Of a stretch of 64,000 bases of DNA, positions 11,311-23,118 are shown piece by piece; position 1 is the stretch's first letter, and each line of letters begins with the position of its first letter. The notes under the pieces were generated by a model, which did not search any database, was not told the DNA's origin, and saw only the letters and a program-made list of their open reading frames with translations. The DNA is from Symbiodinium natans (lineage: Eukaryota; Sar; Dinophyceae; Suessiales; Symbiodiniaceae). Made by a program: the position numbers and the translations under genes. The stretch lies in NCBI GenBank assembly GCA_905221605.1, contig CAJNDS010002128.1:237501-301500 (forward strand), read 5' to 3'.

Positions 11311-11882
11311 CTTCTGTATCGCTTAGGATGCTGAACTGCCCTAGCATGAACGAGACAGCGCGAATTTCCGGGCAAGGCGCGAATCCCTTGGCGGAGTTTT
11401 CGAGCTCAGCGCGCCACAGAAGCCCCTTGTAGGATGCCGGTGTATTTGTTACTGGGGGTTTTCGGGTTTCGGGGTTTAGGACTTTAGGGTTTTCAGGCCT
11501 TTAAGGTTTTGGGGGGGTTTCGGGTGTTCGGGGTTTAGGATTTAGAAGCCTTGCCGAGGTCCGAAAACTTCAAGGCCGGGCAGACGTCCTCGTCGATTCA
11601 GCTAGCCGTGGCATAGCCCTGAACGGCATGGGTTTAGTGCTTAGGGTTTAGGGTTTGAGGGTTTAGTGTTAAGGGTTTGAAGGTTTCCTCTCAACCCGCC
11701 CCTAAAAGCCCGCATACTGAACTATCTCCTCTGGAAAAGTTAGCAGGTAAGGGCGCGCCTTTCCGTGAAAACCCTCAAATCTGGAGCTTCCATTCCCAAA
11801 CCCTCGCCCCTAAACCCTTAACCCTAAACCCCAAACCCGAAGAAGCAGTCATGGGAAACCCAGGAGCCCGAGCGCCTTTAGA

Positions 11883-12136
11883 GTGCGATCCGAAATTCTG
11901 TTAATCCTGCTCTCGTCGCAACTTCCGCTGGAAGAGGAGGCTGCACCCTCCCCTATAACTGGCAGCATGGCCAAGCATGCTCTGTCAGGCCAGCTCGAAT
12001 TTGTGCACCACGCATGGTTCGGATATTCACACACACAGAGAGCTTCGGGTTTACCCCAAGCCTTGCGCCCGAAGCTCTGCACCTTTCAATGCCCATGCCC
12101 AAGACACTCAACTCCACTGGGATCTCAACGCTTATA
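11883..12136 (+). CDS. Candidate open frame
   Basis: An open frame whose middle reads EEEAAPSPITGSMAKHALS and FVHHAWFGYSHTQ. It is protein-like but unidentified, and ends at TAG near 12135. Confidence 0.3.
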
Positions 12137-13091
12137 GTGGGCTTCCGAAACTCAGGGCCCCTCAGTTCCCATAATGAGGATCATGTATCCCGATTGTAGG
12201 AAGTGCCCAGATAGCTTCGGCGAGGTAGGGTTCAGGGCTTCCGGTACCGGACTGCATCAGGGCTTCGTGAAACCTTAAACCCGATGCTCCCTTGAACCTG
12301 AGTTCCTTAAGCCCTACAGACCCTAGGGTTCAAGGATTCGGGATAGGGTTTAGGGTTTAGGGAAGAGGAAACCCTTCACCCCTCAAAGCCTCGTGAGTTG
12401 AAAAGCATCCAACCACGCATCCGCAGACGTCGCCTGTCGGAGGATTTGTTTTTGGTGCGGGTGCCTTTGAAAAGGCAACCGCGCCGAAGCTGAAGGTTTA
12501 GGCTTTATGTTTGGAGAGTGGCTCCTTCATCGTGATGGGCGCTGGCTGCGCTTAGAAGATGATCCCTTTATGTCTACCCTAGACCCTAAGCCAGTCATCA
12601 CCATAGGGCATAACTTTTCACAAAGGCTCTGAGCAGGCTCACTGAGATTTTAGCCAACTATTTCTTCAGTTTAGGGATTTGAGTATTTCGGGGTTTACGC
12701 CCTTGGGTTGCTTCACGGGGTGTGGACGTAGGATTCCGGGAGGGTAGAGGAATTTAGGGTGTGGAGTGGAGTGAAGACGTGCATGAACCGTGTGTTTGTT
12801 TACTGTCAGGGTAGCGCTCTGCTGAGTCAACATTGGCTCCCTCCGCACCGGTGCGTCTTTGTCATAGCGGGGTAATTTGTTTTTCCTTTTTTAAGGGTAG
12901 TTAAACTCAATAAGGCCTGGAAGTGTACAATATATATATATACATATACTATCTATATATTTTGTTAAGTACTATCCCAACCGTGAACTAGAGCAGCAGT
13001 CTGGGGGTATCGGGGATCGTGGGCATCGGGCAGGGTTCTGTAACCCTAAACCCTGAACCCTAACCCTAAACCCTAAACCCTAAACCCTGTA

Positions 13092-13206
13092 ATGCCCCAG
13101 TGTCACAGAATGCAAACAGTCCATCTCGCCCGCCACGGTTGGAGACAAGGGGCAGCTCAACTCATGATTTGAAGCTTCTCCACAGCCCTGATGTAGACAT
13201 CTGCCA
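13092..13206 (+). CDS. Candidate exon, unidentified
   Basis: Between a CCCTAAA array and a second CCCTAAA array an open frame reads APVSQNANSPSRPPRLE, then SSTHDLKLLHSPDVDIC. The low-complexity, serine/proline-rich composition suggests a disordered linker if it is coding. Confidence 0.35.
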
Positions 13207-14168
13207 CCCCAAACACAAAAACCCGAAACCCCAAACCCTAAACCCTAAACCCTAAACCCTAAACCCTAAACCCTAAACCCTAAACCCTAAACCCTAGCCC
13301 TATACCTTAAACCCCAAGCCCAATGATGAGAGTCGGCGGGTCCAGGTGGTGAAGGGTTAAGGGCTTCGCACACTGCTCTTTCAGTAGATGTTTAGGGGTT
13401 CAAGATTTAGGGTTTAGAGTTTAGGTCCTAAACCCTGAACCCTAAACCATAAACCCTAAAATCTAGATGTTTCGGGGTTCAAGGTTTAGGGTCAGGTGCA
13501 GGGAGTGTTTGGGGTTTAGAGTCGTGCGAAGCATGGGCGTGAGGGGGTGAAATAAGTCCTGCAAGTTCTTCCGCCGTAGCGAGCTTAGAGCTTCTTAGGG
13601 TTTAGGGTTCAGGGGTTTAGGGTTTAGGGTTTAGGGTTTAGGGTTTAGGGTTTAGGTTTTAGGGTTTAGGGTTATACGGGATACTTGAAAGCAGGTTGCT
13701 GACGGGAGGGTCTCAAGTCTTGTGGTTCTTTCTATCTTGAAGATGTACCCATAAGGCTCAGAGGGGGCTCTAATGTAGATCAAACTCCTAAAATGGTTTA
13801 GGGATTAGGGTGTAGGGTTTAGGGTTAGGGGTTGAGGATTACGGGTTTTAAAGGTTTAGAGCTTGTTGGGGTTCGGGAGAAACTTCAACGTCCGGGGCTT
13901 GATGCTTGATCAGGCCTTTCGTTGGCGAGTGTTCGGCAGGCTGGTCGTGATCGGATGCGCAGCTTCGCGTGCGAAGGTTTCGTTTTGAGAGTTTCGGGCT
14001 CAGGGTTGTTGTCAAAAAGGTTGTAGATGCCTTAAACCCTAAACCCTATAGAACCTAAACCCTAGACCCTAGACCCTAAACCCTAAACCGCCTTGGCGAT
14101 CGCGCGGGCAGGCTGCATGAACACCACGCCGCAACATGCCTCTCTTTTTTTCTTATATGGTCCTGCAG

Positions 14169-14310
14169 TGTCCAGGAGCAGAGTTCAAGTGTTTATGGTT
14201 TTGAAGTCGCGAGCAACAGCCAAGTCAGCTTCTCATGCAAAGCATGCTGCAAGCGGGAGGACGGAGGGATCCGCACCGACAAAATTGCTGTCAGGTGGGA
14301 GCTAGTCCAG
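14169..14310 (+). CDS. Exon with PARP-type zinc-finger-like segment
   Basis: This exon has a clean CCTGCAG acceptor and a CAG/GTGGCA donor. The frame includes YGFEVASNSQVSFSC, then KACCKREDGGIRTDK, and ends in RWELVQ. The order E-x-A, a CKxC pair and a following G-I-R resembles the first half of a PARP-type zinc finger, whose second Cys/His pair would be in the next exon. Another small zinc domain is possible. A longer-looking frame from 14093 in another phase is judged a shadow. Confidence 0.5.
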
Positions 14311-15238
14311 GTGGCATTTAGTGTTGAGGGCTTAGGGTTTATCAGTTTAGGGTTCGCCAACTGCAGTACGCTTGGGCTTAGGGATTTCCCTGAGTTCACT
14401 AAACCCGCAACCCTGGCCCCTTATTTCGCACGCTGTAGTCCTAATCTTGCAACATGTGAGAATGTACTACAACGGACTAAAGTACACTATCGTAAGCTAA
14501 AGCATACAACATGTTGCTTTAAACGCGAAACATGCCATACTGAGAAGCTGAAAATCATGGGGGCCCAGGGGGTGGGGGGGAAATAGGAGGATACTCCCGG
14601 AAGCACTCCCACCGTCCCAGGACCCCTACTTGCGCCTGAACAACCCAAACCTCAAGCGACAAACCTTACGCAAACGCTCCAATCCTTCAACCGAATCCAG
14701 AAAAACCCAAGAGAGCAGAGCCCCCAAACGCCCTAAACCCCAAACCCCAAACCCGAAACCCTAAACCCCAAACCCCAAACCCCAAGCCCTAAACCCGACT
14801 CTGTTCGGCCCAAAAGAGCAAAAGCAAGTTGCAGCGGCGCGTAGCGGAAGACGATGGAGGCGCTGCCGGAATGGGGCACGGCCAACCAGCCACCTGCCTG
14901 CCCTTTTGGGTTTGCTTAGGGTTTAGGGTTTAGGGTTTAGGGTTTAGGGTTTGGGGTTTGGGGTTTCGGGTTTGGGGCTTAGGGCCTAGGGCTGAGGGCT
15001 TAGGGCTTAGGGCTTCGGCCTTCGGGCTTGGGGCTTAGGGCTTAGGGCTTAGTTTAGGTTTTGGCGTTTGGCTTTTGGGTTAGGTTGTTGGGCATGGGGG
15101 CTGTAGGGGATTGGGTCGCACAAGGTCATACGGCCTCCATCACCACGATGCTCTACATCGCACAGTGGCTGAGAGGCAGATGCTGGGCCGCACGCGATGC
15201 TCAATCAATGCAGCGCCCCAAACCCCACAAACCCTAGA

Positions 15239-15346
15239 AGCTTAGTAGCTGAGTGAGTACGCTTTACACTTTTTGGGGATAAGATGATCCCCTACAGAAC
15301 TGAAAGTTGCACACTTTTTTGGCGGGCTTATGAACTCAGCAACTAA
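15239..15346. mobile_element. Inverted-repeat element, family B copy 2
   Basis: Terminal inverted repeat CTTAGTAGCTGAGT / ACTCAGCAACTAAG around about 108 bp, with no coding capacity. The related copy at 49327-49430 has ends TAGTTGCTGAGTA / TACTCAGCTACTA. Confidence 0.7.
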
Positions 15347-15783
15347 GTAAACCCTGTAACCCTCTAAACCCCATAAACCCTATCAACCCGGTAAACCTCA
15401 CCTCAACGCCCGGTTACATAAACCCTAGACCCTGCAAGCCCTAAATCCTAAGCCTTGTAACACCAATGCCCCGACTAGCCCAAACCCTGTAAACCCTAGG
15501 CCCTAGACTCTCAAACCTATTCTGTTCACCTTAAACCCCGAACCACAAACCCTGAGAGTTTTTAGAGATACCGCTGGGTTTGGGAGAGTTGGGTGTTTTG
15601 GGTTTACAGGGTTACGGGTCTGGGGAAGGGAATAATTTGATTTAGATGGCGGTGTTTACGGCTTTAGAGGCCTTTGTTGGTTTGTTGGGTTTATTGTTTT
15701 TTCGGGCTTAATACTAAAGGGTTGGAGGGTTTTTTCGGGTTGAGAGGGTCAAGAGGGTTTGCGTGGGTGTAGAGGGTTTTGGG

Positions 15784-15884
15784 TTAGGATGTTCCCCCTT
15801 ACACTCACAGTCCTTGCTAGGAATTATAATTTGGGGTACTATGATCCCTCTTAAGGACTGCTCGACAAAGCGGGATCATCCCAA
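15784..15884. mobile_element. MITE family A copy 2
   Basis: Ends are TTAGGATGTTCCCCCTTACA and GGGATCATCCCAA, flanked by an exact 8-bp duplication GTTTTGGG at 15776-15783 and 15885-15892. Inner arms contain AGTCCTTG and AAGGACTG. Confidence 0.85.
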
Positions 15885-16519
15885 GTTTTGGGAGTTTATG
15901 AGTGAGGGTTTAGAGGATCTAGAGGGTTTGGAGGGTTTCAAGGGTTTGGGGCTTCGGGTGTAGGGTTCAGGGGTTCGGGCTGCGAAGCGAGAACCTACAC
16001 CCTTGCCCTTGCCCCGGGCACCCAGGTCTGAACCTCAGAACCTGCAACCCTACATCCCCTCAACCTCTGAAACGCAATGACCCTGACCCCCTAACCCTAA
16101 GAGCCTCATCTCCGAAACCCTAAACCCTGAAGCCCCGAACACCCCCAAAGCTCTAACAAAAATGCCGAAGCCCAGGTAGCCGTGAAGTCCATCTAAGGGT
16201 GGCTTCTTGGGCCCCTAAGACCCTAAAAGCCATTCATCCACAGCATCCTACTCAGCAGCCCTCAAAAGCTATCAAGGCCCTCACTACCACCCCGAAGCCC
16301 AAAGCCTCAAATCCTCTTAGGGTTTAGGGTTTGGTGTTTAGGGTTTAGGGTTTAGGGTTTAGGGTTTAGGGCAGCGTGTGCCACCCGAGGCGCGTTGCTG
16401 GCCTCCCGGCCCATGAAGCGGCCTATGCCGCTGCAGCCAGCGACTTTCCACGTGCCGCGGCTGAAGGCTTAGTGTGTAGGGTTTAGGGTTTAGGGTTTAG
16501 CCGGTTATTTTTGGGGCTC

Positions 16520-16630
16520 CTCTAGCTAAGAACTCTTGCGGTGGCTCTCGAAATTCGGCTTCCCTTTTCAGGGTGCTGTATCTACTACGGCACCCTTCTA
16601 GTCAGGACCCAAAAAGGGGTTTATCCCCTA
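16520..16630. mobile_element. Dispersed element, family D copy
   Basis: The segment contains the family signature TACGGCACCCTT followed by AGGACCCAAAAAGGGG. The same signature occurs at 1227, 17655 and 50219, with GGGTCC-type ends inverted at some copies (17628-17700, 50187-50250). Confidence 0.5.
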
Positions 16631-16746
16631 AGCCCTGAACCCTAATGTAGAGAGCTACCCTCTTCCTGACCACGAAAGCCTGAACCTAGGCTTCGAGCGG
16701 CAGATGATCAAGAGCATCTTCGACAAGGATGCTTGCGCACTTCTTG

Positions 16747-16748
16747 GG

Positions 16749-16784
<36 letters not shown>
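16747..16784 (+). repeat. Poly(G) tract
   Basis: An uninterrupted run of about 38 G immediately after a short open segment (FERQMIKSIFDKDA, about 16690-16740). The exact length may be uncertain because homopolymers are hard to sequence. Confidence 0.9.
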
Positions 16785-16785
<1 letters not shown>

Positions 16786-17187
16786 GGGGAGTTTGGGGTT
16801 GGGGCTTGGGCTTGGGGTTTGGGGTTGGGGAGTTTGGGGTTTGGGGCTTGGGGCTTGGGGTTTGGGGTTCAGGGTTTAGGATGTAGGGTTTAGTGTTTAG
16901 GGTTTAGGGCTGTTAAGCCCCAAATGCTCTGAGAACGACGGGCTGCTCCTTAGCTGCTGTTTCGGGCTAAGGGGATCTTGTGCTGGTGGCTTCGTGGATG
17001 GGGGGGTTGGTTGGCCCCCGAAACTCGGAAGACCAACCCCAGACCCCAGACCCCAGACCCTAAACCCTAAACCCTATAAACCCTAAACCCTAAACCCTAA
17101 ACCCTAAACCCTAAACCCTAAACCCTAAACCCTAAACCCTAAACCCTAAACCCTAAACCCTAAACCCTAAACCCTAAACCCTACAGG

Positions 17188-18240
17188 ATGTCCTAGCTGG
17201 GACAAAGAAGCCTCACCCCGAGCTGCTGAAGAGGCGGCGTGCAGCCCAAGGGAGTCTGAAGTTTTGGGCATAGGGCTGAAGGGTTTTTTGTGGCTTATTA
17301 GGGAAGGGCTTAGGGTTTAGGGTTGAGTGTGTAGGGTTTAGGGTTTAGGGTTTAGGGTTCAGGGTTTAGGGTTTAGGGTTTAGGGTTTAGGGTTTAGGGT
17401 TTAGGGCATAGCTACATAGGTTTTAAGTTAAGGTTGCATGGGCGCGGAGGCTCTAGCGTATCTATGGCGGGCGGTTTTCGGACTTGAGGGAGCTCTTCAA
17501 GGGAGTTGAGAGCTGATGTTCCGCGTTGGGCTACGCATGCAGGTATAGGGTTTAGGGCATAGGCCTTAGGGCGCAGGATTTAGGGTTTAGGGTTTGGGGT
17601 TTAGGGTTCAGAGGGCCTCTAGATTGGGGTCCTTTTTTGGGTCCCCCATATCATACGGCACCCTTATAGTAAGGGCCTGTCAACAAGAAGGGACCCTAAT
17701 GTGGAAAACTTCCCATGTGCCTCGCAGAAGCTGAAGCACTTGCGGGCATGGAGTGCAGGGCTAGTTCACCCTAAGGCCGGAACCCTAAACCCTATAAACC
17801 CTAAGCACCCCAAGCGTCTCCGCCAGGTATCCGAACCGGGAGATACCTCATCCTGATGATCCCTACGCACGCACCCTGCGGCCACCGAGCGTCGCCTCGC
17901 AGAGATCCAGGCAGAGGGTGTAGGGTTTGGGGTTTGTAGGGTTTCTTGTCTTTTTAAGGGTTTGCAGTGTTTGTGGGCTTCTTTTGGTAGGACGTTATAG
18001 GGTTTAGGCTGTTCAGGGTTGGGGCTTAAGGGCCGGTCCGCGAGAGGTGTTGTTGGAGCCGATGGGGCCTCCTTTCTCGGCTTGCCAGCGCGCTCCTCAC
18101 ATAGATTCTCTGGACAACCCCCCCCCCCCCCCCAACAGCAAGTTGCTGGAAAATGTTTGAGTCGAAGTGATGATCCACAAGATGAAGGAGAAAGATGCCT
18201 ACATGGAGCTCCGATCGCAGATTGGGCAAGCCAGGAAGCA
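17188..18240 (+). CDS. Candidate multi-exon segment, unidentified
   Basis: Open stretches with AG acceptors lie at 17188-17235 (DVLAGTKKPHPELLK), 17729-17760 (KLKHLRAW), 17829-17905 (YPNREIPHPDDPYARTL) and 18161-18236 (IHKMKEKDAYMELRSQIG). All read on the + strand and are separated by telomeric arrays. The last is a charged helix typical of a coiled coil. The join order is not proven and no homologue is recognised. Confidence 0.4.
17628..17700. mobile_element. Dispersed element, family D copy
   Basis: GGGGTCCTTTTTTGGGTCCC at the left and AAGAAGGGACCC at the right form an imperfect inverted repeat around ATACGGCACCCTTATAG. Four other copies or fragments carry the same central signature. Confidence 0.55.
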
Positions 18241-18942
18241 CATCTCCGCCGGCCGAAAAGTGACGGCTGGTGGGTGATTTTGGGTGGTTTGGGCAACAGC
18301 CTAGCAGCTCTAGCCCTATGAAACCTGCATTTTGTACTTGAAAATTGTACTTGAAGAGAAAGACAGGGTTTCGGGTTTAGGGTTTAGGGTTTAGGGTTTG
18401 GGGTTTGGGGTTTAGGGTTTAGGGTTTAGGGTTTAGGAACTGGACCCCGCAGCTCCAAAGCCCTCAACCCTTGAGCCACTTCTCGAAAAGATTCTCCTTT
18501 TGGGGTTCTCATTTCGACACAGAGTTTGGGGTTTAGGGTTTGGGGCCTAGGAATTAGGTTTTACATAGGCGTTGGGGTTTGGGCGTGGTTCCCTATGGCG
18601 GGGCGTGGGGAGGGTTAGACCCAAAAAACCCTGAATGCCCTCAGCGGGCTGAAAGCCCTAAAGGTCCTAAACGCCCTAAAAGCACTTAAAAACCCAAACC
18701 CTCTTGAGGGTACGCCTTGGAGTGACACTCGGCTCAATCAACACCAAGCCCAGATCGAAACAAAAACACCTTAAACGCCTCTCGCGCTAGACCCTCTATA
18801 TAAACTCTAAACCCTACACCCCTAAATTCCACAACAGTCGAATCTCGAACGCCTCAAGAACGACTGAACCTGTTCAACACAGATCGGTCTAGAGTTCAAT
18901 TCAGAAGTACCTCAACCCTAAGCCCTAAATACCCTAAATCCT

Positions 18943-19220
18943 ACCTGCGGATGTTGCGCCGCAGGAGGTCGGATGCAAGTGTCAGGACCGGCCCCGGTTG
19001 TTCGTGCTCAGAGCGTTTGACATGAGCGCACGAAGCCCGAAGCCCGAAACCCTAAGTTGAGGGGTTTAGGTTTAGGGATTGAAACCCGTGACCCTGAGTC
19101 CTAAACAGGGTGTAGGGTTTCGGGTTTAGGGTTGCGGGTTTAGGGTTTCGGGTTTATAGCTACGGCAGGTACCCAAAAACGGGAACCGAGTTGAAATCGC
19201 TGTGCTCCTCGACGCTTACC
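18943..19220 (+). CDS. Candidate exons, unidentified
   Basis: Two open stretches: 18943-19037 (VAPQEVGCKCQDRPRLFV, then RAFDMSAR) and 19157-19218 (LRQVPKNGNRVEIAVLLDAY). Both have protein-like composition and are bordered by telomeric units. No family is recognised. Confidence 0.35.
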
Positions 19221-19492
19221 CTAAACCCTAAACCCTAAGCCCTAAACCCAAGCTGCTGTGGAACCCCAACGTGACATGGAGGCCGGGATGCACCGCCCTG
19301 GGCACCCTCCTTACCTTAATAACTCAGAACCCTAAGCCCCGAATGGGTTTAGGGTTTAGGGTTTAGGGTTTAGGGTTTAGGGTTTAGGGTTTAGGGTTTA
19401 GGGTTTAGGGTTTAGGGTTTAGGGTTTAGGGTTTGGGCTCTATGGTTCCCTTCTTGCAAGGTGCCTGTAAAGAAGTTGGGGGCCCAAGAGCC

Positions 19493-19585
19493 ACATAAAC
19501 ATAAGGATGTTACTCTTGCGGTATAAGGGCCGCTAGAAGGGGGAGTCTGGAAACCCTGTTTGTAGAATCCTTATGTTTGTGTGTC
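19493..19585. mobile_element. Inverted-repeat element, family E
   Basis: Ends AACATAAGGAT and ATCCTTATGTT form an 11-bp inverted repeat about 90 bp apart, with no coding capacity. Only one copy was found in this window. Confidence 0.5.
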
Positions 19586-19917
19586 TTTTTAGAATGAGCC
19601 TCAAGACTCGAAGCTGCATTGAGAAGCTCTTAAGGCCCTAAACCCTGGAGTTCAGCGGCTTAGGGTTAAGGGCTTTGAAACCCTTGATCCCCCTAAACCC
19701 TAAACCCTAAACCCTAAACCCTTAACCCTAAACCCTAAACCCTAAACCGCTCTTGGGGCCCTGAACCGGAACACGCAAGTCCCCACGGAAGGAGCTCTGC
19801 CTCCCTCGCCGGCTCCTCCATTGCCTCATCGACCCTCTCTAAGCCACCTTCAGGGCCCGCCTCCGGGGTTTAGGGTTTAGGGTTTAGGGTTTAGGGATTA
19901 GGGATTATAGGGTTTAG

Positions 19918-19998
19918 GGTTTAGGGTTTAGGGTGTAGGGTGTAGGGTGTAGGGTGTAGGGTGCAGGGTGCAGGGTGCAGGGTGCAGGGTGTAGGGCC
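19918..19998 (+). repeat. Homogenised TGTAGGG then TGCAGGG units
   Basis: Within a TTTAGGG array, five TGTAGGG units are followed by about five TGCAGGG units. A run of TGTAGGG also ends the array at 24674-24715. Stepwise blocks of one variant point to local duplication of mutated units. Confidence 0.9.
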
Positions 19999-21460
19999 AG
20001 GGTTTAGGGCTTAGGGTTTAGGGTCTAGGGTTTGGGGTTTGGGGTTTAGTTAGTTTGAGGCTTAGGGTCTTTGGTGCCTAAGCGCTGGACCCTAAACCCC
20101 AGGCGTCATGGATTTTGAGGGTTCAGGGTTTAGGGTTTTTGCGGGCCTTGTTTGGCTTTTCGGCGTTTATGGTCGTTGGGGTTTAGGGCTAAACCCAAAA
20201 CCCAAAACCCTAAACCCTAACCCCTCAACCCTCAACCCTAAACCCTAAACCCTAAACCCTAAACCCTAAACCCTAAACCCTAAACCCTAAACCCTGTTCA
20301 TGGTTGCTGCTTTAGCGCTTCTGGCTCTTGAGGGTTGAGGGGTTGGGAGTTTTGGGGTGTGCGGCCTGTAGTTTAAGGCTTACGGTCTGCACAAGGCTGT
20401 AGGAGCTCTTGCTTGACAGGTCTAAGTTTTAAGCCCCAAACCCTAAAGGGCGACCCTAAACCCTAAACCCTAAACCCTAAACCCTAAACCCTAAACCCTA
20501 AACCCTAAACCCTAAACCCTAAACCCTGAACCCTGAACCCTGAACCCTGAACCCTGAACCCTACACCCTAAACTGGACCCTAAAGTCCAAACCCTAAGCC
20601 CCAAACCGACCGTGGGCCCAGGGCTTGCGGGTGTCCCCGCCTTTCCCCCTATACGGACTTAGAGTGTAGGGTTTAGGGTTTAGGGTTTAGGGTTTAGGGC
20701 TTGTTTAGGGATTAGGGTTTAGGGTTTAGGGCTCAGGGTTTAGGGTTTCGGGTTTATTTAGGGTTTAGGGTTTAGGGTTCAGGGTCTAGGTTGAGGGTTT
20801 AGGGTTTAGGGTTTAGGTAGACTCCAGAGTTTCGGGATCAGGGAGTTGGGTCTAGGCCCTCGGGGTGCTTACGAAGCACCGAGCCGGCCAGGTACTACCG
20901 CCAACTCCCTACGCCCAACTTGATGCGCCCCGGGAGGGCTTTGGGAGGGGTTTAGGGCTTAGGGTTCGGGGCTTAGGGTTTAGAGCCGTTGAGGGTTTAG
21001 GGTTTAGGGTTTAGGGTTTAGGGTTTAGGGTTCAGGGTTTAGGGTTTAGGGTTTAGGGTTTAGGGTTTAGGGTGTCGCGGCAGAACTCGGGCGCCTACAA
21101 CCCCGATCCCCAAACCCTACGCTGCAGAGACGTGGCCCTGAAATCAAGGGTTGGGTTTGAGGCTGAAACAGGGGGCCATATCAATGAAATCGTGCTTTGG
21201 GGGGGGGGGGTTATTATAGTATACTTATCATATAGGGACCATAGGGGAATACGATTTTTACCCCTACACCCTAAACCCCTAAACCCCTTTAGTCGGTTGT
21301 TGGACGGTCTAGGGTAGACTCCCGAGACCTTACACCCGTTCAGGCTCCAACCCCTGAGCCCGAAAGGGGGGTCTTGGTTCGGGGTTAGGGTTGTTTAGGG
21401 TTTAGGGTTTAGGGTTTAGGGTTCCGGGTTTAGGGTTTAGGGTTTAGGGTTCTGCCCTTG

Positions 21461-21645
21461 GCTTGCGCGAGGTATCACACGCCACTCGCCTGCACTGGGA
21501 TGTCAACATGGTGGCCAGTGTGAGAGATGACAAAACCGCCCGAAGGCTTTGGGGGTTTTCTGGTTCAAGGGATTTCGCCGGTCAGGAGATTTCAGCCTTC
21601 GACCCTAGACGCCAAACCCCAAACTTTAGAGTAGGGTGTAGGGTT
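21461..21645 (+). CDS. Candidate exon, unidentified
   Basis: An open frame reads REVSHATRLHWDVNMVASV, then RDDKTARRLWGFSG and RDFAGQEISAFDP. It is one of the more convincing unidentified stretches because charge and hydrophobicity alternate and no telomeric unit is included. Confidence 0.4.
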
Positions 21646-21875
21646 TTGGGGTTCAATCCTCGAAGTCTGCCTTTGTTGTTTTTTTTAAAGGTGGGCTTAG
21701 TTTTTCGCGAAGGTTTTGTTCCTTTCAGCACCCTTTTTCCTTACTTGTTTAGGGTATCAGGGAATTAGGTACAAGAAGTCCCCTTAGCTTAGCCCTTTAA
21801 TGCGATTTCATCGGGTAGCCCTACTAAGAACCAAGCCCTTTAGAATCCCTTCCGAAACCTGAGTCTCTCTTGCAG

Positions 21876-21936
21876 TCCTGCTTACATAGTCCATTTCCGA
21901 ACTCCCGCTTTCTGTGGTCATTGTGCTGAGCAGTTT
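21876..21936 (+). CDS. Exon with part of a C1 (phorbol-ester/diacylglycerol type) domain
   Basis: After the acceptor CTCTCTTGCAG the frame reads PAYIVHFRTPAFCGHCAEQF and then meets TAA, so the donor must lie at or before the stop (for example before GAGCAG). FRTPxFCxHC is the hallmark of the C1 domain: a phenylalanine loop followed by the first CxxC zinc-ligand pair. The first zinc-binding histidine would lie in the preceding exon and the rest in the next one. C1 domains bind diacylglycerol at membranes in kinases and lipid signalling proteins. Neither neighbouring exon was identified. Confidence 0.6.
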
Positions 21937-22403
21937 TAAGCGTTGGTGTTTTTGACTTGTCGAAGCCTTGCAAAAATGGGCTCTCTACCCGAACGGCTCT
22001 TGCCGCACAAATCCTTCTTAATCCACCGGGCCGGGGGTCAGGAGTAAATACTAGGAGATTTGAAAAGCACCATTGTGCTTTTTGTAAGGCTCCACGCCCA
22101 AAGCCCTTTCGCCCGTGTGTAGGGCTTAGGGTTTAGGGTTTAGGGTTTCAGATTTAGGGTTTAGGGCTTGGGTTTAGGGTTTAGGGTTTAGGGTTTAGGG
22201 TTTAGGGTTTTGGGTTTAGGGTTTAGGGTTTAGGGTTTAGGGTTTAGGGTTTAGGGTTTAGGGTTTAGGGTTTAGGGCCGTCAGCTCAGGTCCAACGGCG
22301 TCTTCGGGGCAGGTGGCCGGATACCGCCTGAGCCGCAGAAGGGGCGCGAGCTGTGGATGATGGGCCGAGGCAGCAGACTTCTAGGGGTTCAGGGTTTAAG
22401 GGT

Positions 22404-22576
22404 TGGGGTTTAGGGTTTAGGGTTTAGGGTTTAGGGTTTAGGGTTTAGGGTTTAGGGTTTAGGGTTTAGGGTTTAGGGTTTAGGGTTTAGGGTTTAGGGT
22501 TTAGGGTTTAGGGTTTAGGGTTAGGGGTTAGGGTTTAGGGTTTAGGGTTTAGGGTTTAGGGTTTAGGGTTTAGGGT
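22404..22576 (+). repeat. Longest TTTAGGG array
   Basis: About 23 TTTAGGG units in a row, interrupted once by TTAGGGG, preceded by a similar array at 22178-22275. Confidence 0.95.
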
Positions 22577-23011
22577 GTGATTTGCGTGCGCGAGCCGAGC
22601 TCAAGACAGATTCTTCTTGAACATGGCCTAGGACTTTCGAGGGCTGCGGGTTGAACGCACCCCCTGAACTCTAAACTTTAAACAAGAAAAGCCCTAACCC
22701 CCCGCCAAATTCCTTCATCAAAAAGGAGAGCTGAGGGACATGCGGTTTAAGGTTTAAGGTTTCAGGAAGCTCCTTTTCCTCTTCAGCCAACGATGAGAAG
22801 CCTGCCCTTTCTTGCAAGTAGAGCGACAACTGACTCATTGAGGCGAACCCATCTGCACGTGAGCAGATTTGCTATAGCCCCCCTAGGAGTTATTCTGTTT
22901 ACTCAAATAAGTTAAAGGGAACATTAACAACATTATGTTCCTTAAGGTTCTAAGGGGTTTCTAAGGGGAGTATAGCTTGAAGTCTACTTTGAAACCCACA
23001 CATCTTACTCT

Positions 23012-23118
23012 TCCCCCCTGGTTCTTAGTAGGGAATGAGGGAATGAGGTACCCTGCAGATACCCTTAAGGGGTCTATGTGGGGCCCTAGTTCCCTCGTTC
23101 CCTACTAAGAACCAGGGC
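23012..23118. mobile_element. Inverted-repeat element, family C copy 1
   Basis: CCTGGTTCTTAGTAGGGAAT at the left is mirrored by TTCCCTACTAAGAACCAGG at the right, a near-perfect terminal inverted repeat about 105 bp apart. The flanks CATCTTAC and CGTCTTAC may be a degraded 8-bp duplication. A longer relative lies at 25500-25807. Confidence 0.75.

Noticed and set aside
17766-18296. A 176-codon frame on the - strand
   Set aside because: It overlaps better + strand candidates and includes a poly(C) run and telomeric units; composition is poor.
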